Notes: a model not told the origin generated them from the sequence alone. A stretch of DNA of 64,000 nucleotides from Epinephelus fuscoguttatus (GCF_011397635.1 NC_064759.1:13226428-13290427); one strand, 5' to 3'; positions 1-12,989 are shown, counted from the first letter of the stretch. Translations and numbers: made by a program.

Positions 1-1600
1 CCCTCAGCCATGATTAACCCCCCACTGCCTACGGGATCTACAGTCAGTGTGTGGGTGTGTGTGTGTGTGTGATCATGTCAGTGCCAGGACGTGTGTCTGC
101 TTGCCCAGCCAAGCCTTGGGACAGTCAAACACTCAGCTTGTCTGCACATACAAATACACACACACACACGCACACACACACACTCCACTTCCCCCGCAGC
201 TCTGGAGCTCTGAACCAGCTAACCCGGGCTGGGCTCCATTTCTGCCCGAGGGAAGCCCTCTCCTGCTGGGTCCACAATCCCGCTGACACCCCACGGTCTG
301 GACTTTATCCACTCCATCTGTGAGGTTGTTTTCTAAAGTTACCTGTCTGGGGACGCGGCTAAGCGGAGACCACAAGATTAGACAGGCTGATAAGCTGGTA
401 ATAATTCTCTACTATCTGACAAAAGGCAATCAGTACAGCGGCGTGCCTAGACAACAACAGCCTGCAGGAACACCTCTCTGCACAGGGTTCTCAGATGACT
501 GAAACACAACCACTGGGACGATGAACGCCAAAATCTTGTCAGTATGTGACATATAAAAGTAATTTGTGTCTGAAGCATAAGTGCAGCAACATATTTACAG
601 CTCACCGCGACAACAGACAGTGCAAAACCATGCAATTTAGCAGCATACAAAAAAACACAAGTTGACAAACTTGTATTACAGCGTATAATAACAACCCAAC
701 ACCTTAACACAATATAATTGCAACATATAGTGCATCATAACACAATGCAACACAGCTGAACAACAACACATGACTGTTACGACATAAAAAACACATTCCA
801 ACAACAACAGACACCAACATATCATAATGGCTGTTGAAACTTACATTAATTATCAAAATAAGTAATCATTTTTCAGTGGGAAAGTCGGCTACCTTATTTC
901 TGTATTTCTATTTTAGGCAAATGTGTGCTTCTGTTTTGCCAAATCTTACTGACAAATATTGCACTTTTTACTCTACTACATTTATTTAAAAGCTATAGCT
1001 ACCTGTCAGATTAAGATTTTAAATTAAAAACATATAATTAGTGTGTGAAATGACTCATTATTGTAGATTAACTACCCAAAAGTGTATAAAGCAGTTCAAA
1101 TGAGCGTTAACATTTAAGTTCTGCTGACCTGATCTGATAATATCATAACACAGGCAGTGCTGACATTCTGCATAGTGATTTTTAGTAATGAATAATACTG
1201 ATACTAAGTACATTTCAACACAGAACACTTTGTTTGCAATACTTCTGTATGTTTTTGAGTGCCACTTGTCGGCTTATACACTATTTGTGTAGTGTGTTAT
1301 TATTACTTTAAATTATCCATTGCCATTTTTATGATTAGATGTTTTTAGATGGTCTTGTTGTGCATATTCCCACTTGTGCTTTTAATTGATTTTCTTTAAC
1401 ATCTTATGAAACCTGTTGACATGATTATAATTAAGTTGCTCCTAAGTCTGAATGTCCTTCAAACGTGTGTTTTTTAACTTCTGTTTTCACTTATGTTGTT
1501 TATAATTTCTTATCTTATCAGATAAATGTTCCACTCTGACTTATATTAGTTTAGTACTCTTCTATGGTGTTATTAAAGCTCTAGTAGAGTTGTTTTTGTG
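1..1600. other. Non-coding sequence upstream of efna1
   Basis: I see no gene here. A GT microsatellite lies near 51-72 and a CA-rich tract near 155-182. From about 500 to 1600 the DNA is AT-rich and without recognisable motifs. Short open frames in the first 700 bases are made by the dinucleotide repeats and do not resemble any protein I know. Confidence 0.6.
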
Positions 1601-1653
1601 TTTTGTGGTGTAAAGAGTGAGCAGCTGGAGGGAGCGTCTCCAGTGGCTGCGCT

Positions 1654-1689
1654 GGGCGGGGCATCCACTTTGCTTTTCACTGCTATTGG
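1654..1689 (+). promoter_or_regulatory. Proximal promoter elements of efna1 (GC box and inverted CCAAT box)
   Basis: A GGGCGGGGC GC box lies at 1654-1662 and an ATTGG (inverted CCAAT) at 1685-1689, about 245-280 bases upstream of the efna1 start codon. No TATA box stands out. The arrangement fits a TATA-less vertebrate promoter; the transcription start itself cannot be fixed from sequence. Confidence 0.45.
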
Positions 1690-1932
1690 TTGGCGCCGCA
1701 TGAAGGGGTGGAGCCACTGCCAGACAAAACAGACAAGTTGCGCTCCTGTGAACCAGTCAAGAGTTGCAACAGTGTTTGGTGAGACGCGTTAGTTTGAACA
1801 GCTTTGATTACTACTCTAGGTGCGTAAAATCCACTGTGCGTATTTACGCATTTGAATCTTCAACAGCAGACGTATTTTAGAATTGTCGCTTACTAGCTGA
1901 GCTTGGTGAGGTTCCTTTGGAGAAGAGGAGAT

Positions 1933-2118
1933 ATGGATTTGGGGTATCTGGTGTGTTTAGCGCTGAGCATCGGTGCTTGGTTCGCCTGTGCGGAGAGACA
2001 CAGCGTCTACTGGAACGGCTCGAACCCAAAGTAAGTCCTGATTTGTGCTTTTGTGCGCGAAAATGCTGTTTGTGCCTGAAGTTAATATGTGACTAGTAGT
2101 GAAGTGTCAATCACTGCT

Positions 2119-2173
<55 letters not shown>

Positions 2174-2751
2174 TGTGTGTATTCCATGAGGTCCCCAGAG
2201 GCGAGTGGATGGCATTTTACTACTTTCTGAAAATCTCACACATGTAAAGTCCCCATGTTGCGCGCAGTGTCATTACCCAAGGGCCCCGAGGCTGCGCACG
2301 CTCTTAAACTGCTACAACAAAGCTTGTTGTTGTTGTTTTTTATTCATGTGATAATTAAAGGTTCGTGTGACGTTTAAGGTGTGTGTGGTCTACCTTTTAA
2401 ACCAGCCTAACAGGATTGCGATCAGGGTATTAGACTACACAGCAGCAGCGGGGCGTAAAAGCAGAGGGTTGTGAGCGGATGCCCAGACAGATGGACAGAT
2501 TCACCACTATATTTAACCGCAACACATAGACACAGACATACTCTAATAGTAGAAAATAGACTGACGAGTATGAACTTGGCCAGTGACGCTGTCTGTAGGG
2601 TCTGCACTTGTGTGTATATGTGTGTGTGCAGTGTGTGTCATGGAAAGTCTATAAATGAAAATCAGTGGGTTCATTTCGTAATCAGTTTTATAGAGATGCA
2701 TCAGGACTGTCAGTAAAGTGTTTCTTCATTGGGGAAGATAGTGATAGTGTG

Positions 2752-2817
<66 letters not shown>

Positions 2818-4450
2818 CACATATTGCTGATTATTTTGTTCTGAGGTCAGAAATGTAATGCTATCCGACCACTCAGTGAGATCGATGGAGCTTGACAGAC
2901 GCGCAATATCGCAGCGCGATTTATTGAGCTTTTAGCGTGGAGCGAGTGATCCCCCCACCACGCTTGAAAGACAGTATTATTTTATAACCGAGCTGAAACA
3001 GAAGGACGGTCCCCACTCCTCTGCTGCCGAGAGAGGTCGATTAAAATCCGCCACCGAGACTAAACAAGGGCAAAAGCCATTATGGCCTTTTAAATCTTGT
3101 CTTGATTACATTACTGGCTCTCTAATTGCCCTTTAAGAATGACAATAGACGCGGGGCTAAAAAGGAGCCCCCGCAACAAGGCAAACAATTGTCCTGATAA
3201 TTGGATAAGGAGTCTAATGGAAAGTCCTGTCGTCACGAGCAAGTGCTTGTGTCATGGGTTAGTCCATGCGTGACTCACCGGCCGGGTTTGACCCACCTGA
3301 GTTTTACACCTGAGTCACCACACACACAGAGAGGGAAGGAACTGTGGTTCAGGTGAGACTGAAAGGAAAGGTAAGAGAGAAAATGTGACACCAAGAGGCT
3401 TTTTGGGGGTCTGGGTACAAAGAGGAAACTGGGGCTCCAAGTTTTAGTTCAAATAAGACAAAAAGAGAAGGGGAGCGGGGGTGGTCTGCTGTCTCTAATC
3501 CGGCCCTGGACTATTTCTGCTGTCAAATGGGAGTTGTGTAACCAGAAGAAAAACCATAATAATACTCTAATCCCTTTTGCTGGATGTCTAAACATAGACC
3601 CTGACACAGACAGACATAAACTTCACACACATCACAAACATGTGGCTTTTCTGCTTCTGTCATATCTGTCATACTTCCAGTCAACCGAGACCGTTCTCAT
3701 TCTCCGTCGTTCACTCAAGAGCTACAGGGAAATAGTTTCTCAGCCACAGAAATTTGTATCAGGAGGATAATGGCAGCTAAAAGCCAAAATGAAACCATTA
3801 TCAGTTGACCCCCACATGCTACTCGTATTATATTTTTCTGGCCAAATTTAACAGCCTAATCTCCATTACTCCCTTGTAATCCCTCATTCCTCGACCCCCT
3901 CCTTTACCTCTCACTCCTTTCTCTTCTCCTCCATGTTTCCATCATCTCTCCTGTCTTCTGCTTTCCAGCACCTGCCCCGAACTGTTCCCTGTTCCCCAGT
4001 GATCAATCAGTCACCTGTTCAGAGGATCACATTGATCCATCAGCGGGGCTTTGACAGCAGCAGGCCGTGGATAATTGATGCTAATTGATTCTTAGTCTGA
4101 TTGTGAGCGGCAGTGATTTGTCATAGGTGGAGGACGGTGACCAGATGGCAGCAGTCTGTCCATTCATGTAGTCTGAGGAGTATAGAGGAAGTGAATTAAG
4201 CTGGCAGCAGTTTAGGTGTGTGTGTGTGTGTGTGTTTCTCTGAACACAGTGTGTGTAGGAGTGTGTATGATTATCACCAACCTGTCAGTGCAATTTAATG
4301 TAAACCCGTACTCCAAGTCCCTGTAGGGATGTGATACTCTGAGTGAGTGTGTGTACAGTTTTCTTACACGACAGGTGGAGAGGCATGTTTTTCTAAGTCT
4401 GGTCCGGTCTTGTTTTTACAGTACGTGTCTCTGCCTGTGTTGATCATATG

Positions 4451-4486
<36 letters not shown>

Positions 4487-7400
4487 AGAGACAGAGATAG
4501 AGTTTGAACTTGTGCTGCCCTTTAACAGCTTTTAACGGGAAGTGATTTTGTTGTTGTTGTGGAACCGAGTACGTAATTGTTGATGTGTCTGCTGTGTGTG
4601 TTTGCCCCAACGTCAGAGTAAGATAAGGAGTGGCTTTTACCGGAGGCAGTCTTACCGAGACGTGATAAATGTGTGACTCACACTTACACACACTGGGGGG
4701 CAAGAGTGAGGACTGGGATGTTAATATTAGCTACAGCCAGCATTCCTCTCCGCTGTTACTATACTCAACTCCGTCAGCTGCGTGTGTGTGTGGGTGTGTG
4801 TGTGTGTTTCTCTCACTGTACCTGTCTGTTCCTCTCCCCATCTTCACTCCTCTTTCACTCTGTAACAGCTGGGTCTCCTCCCCAACTGGCCCTGAGCCCT
4901 CCATCTCTTTCCCCCCTCTACTTACCGATTCAAGTGCATACAAGATCTCTACTTTTCTGCACAGATGTGCTATTAACACAGTCTCCTTTATAGACGCTAT
5001 CTCTGTGTTATTTGGCTGCTTTCATCCATCCGGAGTGGCCCGGCTTTATTTTTCATGCTCCCCCGTATCTGTGCAAATATCTTTATCAGGAGTTTGGTGT
5101 AATGTAATATTCTGTTTATCTCCGTCGGAGTCTGGCTCCGTCTGCCTGTGCTGTTATTGAAGCAGCCAGGCCTGCCTGTACACGTACAGTACATGTGGCC
5201 AGGAGGGCCCCCCCCCCCAACATGTACATTTTATACATTTTGTTCCCCCTTCTGTCTGTCTCCCTTTCCACTCATTACGTTCACCCCTCCCCACCCCGTG
5301 TCCCGTCTGGTTGCTGGCCTCTAATCTCACCAGAATGAGAACACACACACTTACGCACACACTAACATAGATTACAGACGGCTTGTAATCTGACCATCTG
5401 ACCCATAGACACAAACCCATCATCCTGCTGGCATTCTACATATATATATTTATGATCCTGTGATGTAACTTCTGTCTGTTTCATTACGACCTCTTTCATC
5501 TGTTTGTGTGTATCTGGGTTATTGTGTAATCCTTACAACATATATATATAAGTTGCTTAATAAACCTGTGGATGTCAAAGTGGATCTTTTCAACCATAAT
5601 CACCCAGATGTCCTGTAGTGCTTGTAATTGATTGTTGTGATGCATGATGGATCTCTGCATCAGAACAATCAATTACGATCGGTGCAGAACATCTCCACTT
5701 ATCTTGCTGTACATCCTTCCAATTTAATATCAGAAGGCTTTGTGTGTATTCGCCGCTGATGTAACCGTCCTCTTACCTAACACACTTATAGACATACTTT
5801 CATGCATCGTAGCACCCAGCAGCACCTGGGGACCGTAGTGACTGCATAAACTACAGCTCTGTCTGTGTCTCAGGTCTGTGGACACCCTCCTCCCCCGTCA
5901 CAGTATCCATGTACCTCTGTTTTCTCTCTGCTCTTCCTCTCGCTTCCTTATCTGTGGTCCAGACTTCCTCCCCTCCCTCCATCCGTCCCCCTCTTTCTCA
6001 CAGACCTTCCTCTGTCTTGGCCCTCAGTAGTTTTCCACCGGAGGAGGACAGAGCACCTCTCAGCCCTCGCCTCTGCTAACACCAGAGGGGCCTGCTTTTG
6101 CCTAGCGTTATCGTAGTATGTGTGGGCAAGCATGCGTGCGTATGTGTGTACTGCTCATTCATAGCATTTCAGGCATACTTTGGCATTGCTGTCCACTCAT
6201 AGCCCACCATCGCCCTCTAAAGGGCAGAATTGGCAACAGATTTCTGTCAGATGGACTCCAGTTGGAGTATTTTAAGGATGTTTTGCCTTCAAAACTTCTT
6301 TCTCACATAAGACAAGTTAAATATTTAATGTGAATTCTTAGAAGTTACTGAACTTGTTCCCTCTCTCTCTCTCTCGCAGCGAGACAGACACAAGCGAACA
6401 GATTAACTCCCCGTGACCCCAAAACATATTAAACCAAGCATGATACCGTTTGGCCTTCTTCTATTCATCGCAGACAGAATGGGAGGCTACAAAAAGGGAG
6501 GCCGGGTGAAAAGATTTTGGGGGGGCAGAGAGGCGGAGGAGGAGGAGAGGCCCAGGGTGCAGGGTGAGAGAAGGGTGAACTGGAGAAAGGGATTTGTGTT
6601 GAGAAATTAGCCTGGATGAAGAGCGCTGGTATATTATGTCAGCGTTAAGAGACAGGAGAAAATAGAGGAGAGGGAGAGGGGGGGATGGGCCTATTTTTGG
6701 AAGAATAAAGGAGAGGCAGACGGAGGGAGGAGAGAGTGGACAGTGATGGATGAAGGGAGGGGATAAGTTTGGAACTGAATAAGAGAGAAACGGCAGGGTT
6801 GACAATTTTAAAAGCTCATCTTCCAAGGACCAAAAGGATTCTCAATGTCTTCACTATATTATGCATGCATACAGATTAACATGTAGTGGAAACTATAGAG
6901 TTGAGTGCTGGATTTACGGTGTAAGTAGGGACAGAAGATCTTATTGGTGCCTAGCAGAGGAAGAATCCCACTGGGTTTCTTATTGCAAGACAATGAGATA
7001 GAGGAAGAATGAGGGTAGATTACACTGGAAGCTAATATAGAAAGACTTTTCGGTGTATATTAGATTGGCTTTAATGGAGTATCCCACCAGTGAGCAGCTA
7101 AACCCATTAGAACCACTGACAGCTCCTCGGCCTGTGTGAAAGGAGGTGTGAATCTGCCATGCCACAGCAAATTAATAGGGTATTAAGTGTACATGTCAAA
7201 GTAAAAGTGTGTGAGAGTGCGCCGGGAAATTTGATGAGTACGCCTTGTGAGAACATCGTAAACTATCCAAACCGCAGCCCCCCTGCACACCCCCGATGTG
7301 ACATTCCAGTGTGTGCACACTTACTACTGATTACCTGCAGAGCAAATGGCGTAGGAGATGCATCTGTTTGGTGTTTCAGTGGTGCTGACTCGCTACATGG

Positions 7401-7756
7401 GTGCGTTGTGTGTAATAAATATCTTCAGCGCTGACTCAGACTGTAGCGTGCGTGAGTAAGTTGCGACCCTGAACTCTAACCCCTCGACCCTGGCTGGCAG
7501 TTTGAGCTGCTCCCCAGAGGGACGGTGAAAGACAGAGTTCCTGTGTCAGTTGTTTGACTGAAACCAGTGAGAGCTCTGGGGACAAACTGCAGGGACAGCA
7601 AGGAGAAGACGAAAAAGAAAGGAGGGATGGCAGGAGGAAAAAAATGGATGAGGTTTTAGAGGACAATAGCAAGACTTCAAAGCTTAAGTGAGGAGGACAA
7701 GTGTTAGAGGAGTCACCTACTGTCTTAACACAACCAGTGCTGTAGCTGTTACCCTT

Positions 7757-7809
<53 letters not shown>

Positions 7810-10800
7810 TGCCCACTGACGCAAAAGCAAAAGTAGCTCTGTAGTGTGAGTTGACCTGTTTGCGGCAGAGAGGAAGAAAGACTACAGCCACCTTCAACCC
7901 TTGCTGTTTGCCCACACCTCAGTCACATGCAAGAAAACACGCGCACACACACACACACACTGAAACACACAAGAGGCTTCAGTAGGCATTGATAAACAGA
8001 TGTGCTCATGAGCCTGGGGCATGAGACGCCCTGAATAAGGGTCTTCAGAGAATCCCTCCCCCCTTGAAAACACACACACACTCATACACACACAGAGACA
8101 AACTAACTCACGGGAAGAAGAGGCTGTTTGAAAAGTAGGTTTGCAACAACTCACACACCTGGCCCTCACTCTCACATACGACATAGCTATCACGTTAATG
8201 CGACTCTCACTCTCCCGAGAGCTGTCAGTCAGGGGCGAGAGCAGACGCAGGGAGATACAAGAGTCTCCAGGAGTGGAGAGCTTTGATGAGTGAAACGTAA
8301 AGTAGAGGGGGCAAGGAGGATGGAGGGGAAAGACACGGGCTTTGCACTGTAAAAGTCTGACCTAGTTCAACAGGCATCCATAGGGCTATGGCTTTACCAG
8401 AAAGGAAGAAGAAGCATTTCTAGACAACTCAAATGCAACTGTGAACGCACTAAAATACCCTGACAGTCATATGAGCACACATATAACACACATCCACAGC
8501 AGTCAGGGCAGTGAAAGCTCCACATGGGGTAAGGTACAGGGGTTGAAGGGGCCCTGTAGCCTTCAGGCATTCTGTCTTTGGGGAGGGAAAGGGTTTAATT
8601 ACACCTCATTCATTCCTCCTCCCCTTTCTTTTTTAGAGAACACGTTGGCCCCAGACCCCTAACAGCTTTTAATTAGCCAGACCAATGGAGGAGAGGAGGG
8701 GGAAAGGGGAAATGAGGAGGTGAAGAGAAGGATAAAAGCAGAGTTTTCTTAAAAGCACGAGTTGTGAATGAAATTAGCAACAGAATCTATCTGTGTTGTT
8801 GGCTTCAGACAAGCCGGTGTTTTCATGCAGAGGTCAGCAAGGCCGCTAACAAGGACGCAGTGTGGGAAAAAGGTGTATCCCATGCAATTTAAAACTACTC
8901 TTCACTTCAGAGGGAGCAACTAGAGATCTCCAAGTGCCTTGTTTTCTCCGGCTCTGTTATTACTGGTCTGACTCAAAGAAAACGGAGCAGAGAGGAACAA
9001 AATGAGAGCAGAGATTATTTAGCCAATTAGACTGCTACAGGCTGTGTCTGTTTCCCTTTCGTTGAAACACTTGAAACACACATACAAACAAAGGCGTGCA
9101 CCTACACAGGAGTGTACACAAAGAGCCTTTTCTGAGAGAAAGCAGTGATTGCATGGGGAGGGTGGTGATCAGCCTGTTAGCCCTGGATAACAAGTGTAGA
9201 GTTGTGCTCGGCTAACAAAGCATGTTTTGACAGGTAGGTTTGCGCTACACACACACATGCAGAGGCAGGAAGGAGGGGTTAGAGGCCCAGATTTGGAGCC
9301 AGCATGTCTGTGACTTGGCCAGGGGGGTCCTAACAGGAGCCGCAACAACAGGACAAGGGGGGCCAGGGGCCACCGCGTCCCACACTTTGAAGCCGAGGCA
9401 CAAACACACAAAACAATGGCAGACAAGCAGGGGCTGTTTTCTTGTCACTTTCACTCTCTGCAACACGCTAAACACAAGCATCCACAAGCAGTCGTTCAGT
9501 TTAAACACAGATTAGATTTGAGGATTAGAGACCTGTGACCTTCCAGGATGTAATCAGAGTGATACACGCATATCAATCTTTCTTCACCTCCTGTCTTTTG
9601 GCCGATGTCACAGCAGTAGCAACTACCAGCAAGCTGCAAAGCCCAAATTGCAGCCTAGCACCGCCTCACCTGCAGCGTGTTTACGATAAAGGAAAGACTC
9701 AGTAGTAATGAGAAAGTGAAAGTGAAGCTACCAGGAGTTGCGCATAAATTCATTTCCTCCTCTGCCCCAACAAAGTCGTCCCTTCCTGAGTCGTAGCTTC
9801 TTATTAACAATCAGTAAAAGTTCTGCTGAGGTGAAAATTTAACAAAACTTCCTGGAAAGTGCTTCAGACTGAAAATCATTGCTGCAGATGCGCAGAGCAG
9901 GATTCCTACCTATTTTTTACCGTCTCTTCATTAGGACACCAAACAAGCACAGGAAGTGAGCAAAGAGGAGACAGGGAGGCTTAAAAAGAGCCATAAAACT
10001 AAATGAAGGGTAAGGATGAAAAGAGGGAAAGAGAGCGACAGTCTGACTGTCTCCACCCACTCTGTTTCTGTCTTTGATGAAATCAGGGAGAAATTGAGAG
10101 ACAGTCTCACATAGAGACAGCAAATTAGTGTGAGGAGTCACAACAGGCGCTTCGGCACTGACGGACAAACATCCAGGTGAAGAAACTAGTGGCACAGAAA
10201 CAGTTTGAAAGGACGAGACACTGGGTTATACAGATAGAAAGGCGAACTGGCAGAGAAGTTGAAAACAGAGATTTAGGAAATCTATTAAAGAAGATGTGAA
10301 GTGAACTTCTGCTGCAGGCAATAGGGAGGAGAGCAGGAAGGTGTGTGTGTGAGTGGGATGGCGGTGAGGCTTTATGGGATTCTAGGTGTGTTTCCTCGTC
10401 TGTAAACAAAGTGAACAAGTCTGGCCTGATCAGGCTCTTTCTAATTCTGTCACAGTGACGGGTTTGCACAAGTATACCTAAAGACTTCAACACAAACACC
10501 CTCACGTGTTACCTGACTGCCACCTTTGTAGCTCTACCTGTGTGTTAACATGTTATTCGTGTGAGTGAGCCTGCTTCCTGTCGCTGCGCGTGTCTACGAG
10601 TGATTAGCCCGCATTGTTATTTGCACTGTGTGTACTGAATGAGCCATCCTCTCAGGGTGTGTGTTGAACACGTGTCCTGACAGACAGTATCTGTTATTCA
10701 TGGTGTTAATTCTGCAAAATAAAAGAAAAACACTTCCATGGGTGAGGAGCTTTGTCAGTAACCTCCTTTCTTCCTGTCTCCCTGCAGCTTCCTGTGGGAC

Positions 10801-11618
10801 GAGTACACAGTGAACGTGCGCATCAACGACTATCTGGACATCATCTGCCCCCACTACGCTCACGGCGAGGTGCCATCGCATTCAGCCGAGCGCTACGTGC
10901 TGTACATGGTGGAGAGGGAAGACTACGAGGTGTGCAAGCCTCACTCCTTCGACCAGCTTCGTTGGGAGTGCTCGCGGCCATTCGCTCCCCATGCGCCTGA
11001 GAAATTCTCTGAGAAATTCCAGCGTTTTACTCCCTTCACCCTCGGCAAGGAGTTCAGACAAGGAGAGAGCTATTATTATATCTGTAAGTGTCAATGAAAG
11101 GATTTTTACCAACGTATTCTGATCCTGTAATGGTTTCTTGTACTAAAACTTGCCCCTCCTTTTCACTCTCCACAGCCAAGCCAATGCATCACCACGGCCA
11201 GGAGTGTTTAAGGCTGAGAGTGGATGTTGTCGGGCATAAAGGAACTGGAAAGCCCAATCAAGATAAGTCCAAGGCGGAAGATACAGGAAAAAGCCCAGAT
11301 GGAGGAAAAGGGAAGTTTCCTGCTGCTGCTGGAGGAGTTCACAACCCGTCTAACCGGCTCCCAGCAGGTGAGGATTCTTCTGAAAAAATACCAGACAGAC
11401 GCAAAATAGTCACACCAGAGGAGCTCAGCTGGGTGTGTTTACCCTGCCTGAATGATGAAATCTAATATTGACGCTCTCTCTCTTTTCTTTCCTCAGATGA
11501 CCCTGCTGTGATGGAGCCAAATGTCCAGAGGAGCATCGGCAGCTCAGGAGCACAGCTGGTCTCCTTGTCGCTCTTCTTCACCACCATCCCAGTCCTATTA
11601 GGCCTGATGCTACACTAA
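1933..11618 (+). CDS. efna1: Ephrin-A1, GPI-anchored Eph receptor ligand (4 coding exons, 235 aa)
   Basis: Coding exons are 1933-2030, 10788-11083, 11176-11367 and 11497-11618; phases agree at all junctions. Residues 1-20 form a signal peptide, followed by the ephrin receptor-binding domain. Its four conserved cysteines are at 53, 82, 94 and 142, with the family motifs YLDIICPHY and EKFQRFTPFTLGKEF. An N-glycosylation site (NGS) is at 28. The tail is short and hydrophobic, ending VLLGLMLH, with small residues before it (SIGSSG), as expected for GPI attachment; there is no cytoplasmic domain, which excludes ephrin-B. Ephrin-A1 binds EphA receptors on neighbouring cells and signals in both directions during vascular and neural patterning. 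The N-terminal part and the DDPxV...SIG tail agree best with ephrin-A1 as I recall it, and slc50a1 next door supports this. Intron 1 is 8.8 kb and probably holds regulatory elements. I cannot say which teleost duplicate this is. Confidence 0.95.
2122..2180. repeat. (GT)n microsatellite
   Basis: Nearly pure GT dinucleotide run with one interruption near 2172, just inside efna1 intron 1. Confidence 0.95.
2759..2816. repeat. Compound (GT)n(GA)n microsatellite
   Basis: A GT run to about 2788 passes directly into a GA run to 2816, in efna1 intron 1. Confidence 0.95.
2830..3250. promoter_or_regulatory. Candidate intronic enhancer in efna1 intron 1
   Basis: This stretch is non-repetitive and of balanced composition, between microsatellite-rich flanks. 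It contains several homeodomain-type cores (TAATTG, TGATTACATTA, ATAATTGG) and SOX-like ACAAT motifs. It has no open frame. The content resembles conserved non-coding elements seen in introns of developmental ligands, but conservation cannot be judged from one sequence. Confidence 0.3.
4454..4486. repeat. (GT)n microsatellite
   Basis: GT dinucleotide run in efna1 intron 1. Confidence 0.9.
5606..5694 (+). ncRNA. MicroRNA-precursor-like hairpin (unassigned)
   Basis: Bases 5606-5644 pair collinearly with 5656-5694 around an 11-base loop. The 39-bp stem has four mismatches (5612, 5618, 5621, 5637), about three G-U wobbles and no bulges. The loop-proximal 21 bp (5624-5644 with 5656-5676) contain only one mismatch. 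Size and shape match an animal pre-miRNA, and the position inside efna1 intron 1 on the sense strand would allow processing from the intron. I do not recognise the arms as any known miRNA family. It could instead be a short palindromic transposon relic or a paired homeodomain site, since the arms hold TAATTGATTG and its reverse complement. Confidence 0.45.
7760..7806. repeat. (CA)n microsatellite
   Basis: Pure CA run in efna1 intron 1; a shorter CA run follows near 7942-7960. The open frame seen across it on the minus strand is repeat-derived. Confidence 0.95.
8200..10780. other. Rest of efna1 intron 1, no feature recognised
   Basis: Moderately purine-rich unique-looking sequence. Small open frames here match no known protein, and there is no clear transposon end. 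Confidence 0.5.
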
Positions 11619-11850
11619 GGCTGAGCCGGATGCCACAGCAGAGACAATGCTAAGCCAATGCTGGCCATTGGGACCACAAATGAGCTCTCAAAGACTTTTT
11701 TATGAACAGATTTTTTTTATACAAGAGTGGACAGTGTGTGTTTGTGTGTGTTTGTTTGCGTGAATGTGGAACGTGGATCGTTCCAAAGAAGAGGACCTTT
11801 TTTTTATGACTTTATAATGAGGATGGAAGTTCTCATTTTTAAGATGCACT

Positions 11851-11980
11851 CTTTTTTTCGGTCATTACGAACAAAACTGCGAGCAAACTGATCAAAAATA
11901 CATAATGGGTAGTATCTTTTTTTCAGTCATTACGAACAAAACTGCGAGCAAACTGATCAAAAATACATAATGGGTAGTAT
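11851..11980. repeat. 65-bp tandem duplication in efna1 3' UTR
   Basis: Two head-to-tail copies, 11851-11915 and 11916-11980, differ at one base (CGG versus CAG after the T run). Each contains GTCATTACGAAC and ends GGGTAGTAT. The near identity points to a young duplication. It begins about 230 bases after the efna1 stop, so it should lie within the transcript. Confidence 0.9.
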
Positions 11981-12358
11981 CAAATTTGAAGAATGACAAG
12001 AGGATTACATTATCTTCGTTATCCTGTGTTTTCACCATTGGTACAAAGCTGCATTACACTCCTCATCTCCAGGTGTTAATGTCATTTATTTTTCTTCCTC
12101 TACATGTAGAGACATTATTAATTCTGTGTATTGGAAATGTTGTCGTCGACTGCCAAAGTGGTATGCATTATGTAGGATTTTTTTTTGTCATGTTGTTGTG
12201 TAGCACTCAGCTCCCTGTTAAATCTCCCTGAGTCTGTTATATCTATTCAAGTCTGTCAAAGCACCACTGATACAAAAGCAGTCACTGTGGTTTAGATGAA
12301 CATACACATTCAGTTCAGTTATAAGACAACACAAGAAAACAAATTGTCTTATTCAGAC

Positions 12359-12675
12359 CAGTGGTTCTCAACCTTTTTTTCTGCCTTTTTTGGCTCACAA
12401 GCCCTTAAAGTGATGCCTACAGCTGCCCATGCAGATTAAACAGTAAAGTTAATTGTGCTTTTTTACGTTTGATAATATTAAAAATTTGATTTGGATCCTG
12501 CCCAGGGACAACAGATGCAAATTAGCCACTAGCTAACTCTGTTGCAATTACTTTTAATTGTACGCCGTGCCTGCAAAAACAAACAATAATAAAATACATT
12601 TATTTTTTGTGTCACAAGTCGTCACTAGTCGATTACGTGTTCTCCGGAGGGATTGTGACCTGAGGTTGAGCGCCA
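12359..12675. mobile_element. hAT-like short inverted-repeat element (non-autonomous)
   Basis: The left end reads CAGTGGTTCTCAACCTTTTT and the right end is the reverse complement of a similar stretch (GGCGCTCAACCTCA). This is the common fish element with CAGTGGTTCTCAACC ends. It lies inside the probable efna1 3' UTR. No clear target-site duplication was found and the right boundary is approximate. Confidence 0.5.
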
Positions 12676-12960
12676 CGCAGACACATTAAGATTCATTATA
12701 TAACTAACAGGGGTTTTAGGGAGCTGAGCTTCTCCAGTGCTTATGGTAATTCATTCATTTCTACTGTACATGGTACACTGGTGTGCAGATGTGGTTCCAC
12801 TCGCACATTGTCAAACCTCAAACTGAAGGGAATTCCCAGAATACACTTACAGATGTTTGTTTTCTTGTTCTGGTGTCATTTTGTAAATGTTTATATGTAA
12901 ATGTGTATATAGAAAAAACTATAAGAAACTGTTTTATGATGTGAAAAAAATCTTCAGTGA

Positions 12961-12966
12961 AATAAA
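12961..12966 (+). other. Polyadenylation signal AATAAA, probable end of efna1
   Basis: AATAAA is followed within 30-60 bases by T- and GT-rich sequence (TTTGTCTGG, TCTTGTGGTGTTT). It would give efna1 a 3' UTR of about 1.36 kb. Confidence 0.55.
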
Positions 12967-12989
12967 AAAAAGTGATGTAATGAAAATCT

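Noticed and set aside
7436-8193. Minus-strand frames of 159 and 99 codons
   Set aside because: They run through the CA microsatellites at 7760-7806 and 7942-7960, giving CVCVCV repeats, and lie in efna1 intron 1.
11368-11465. Extended efna1 exon 3 reading into the intron
   Set aside because: The frame stays open for 32 more codons, but the donor CAG|GTGAGG at 11368 is strong and exon 4 supplies the expected GPI-signal tail.
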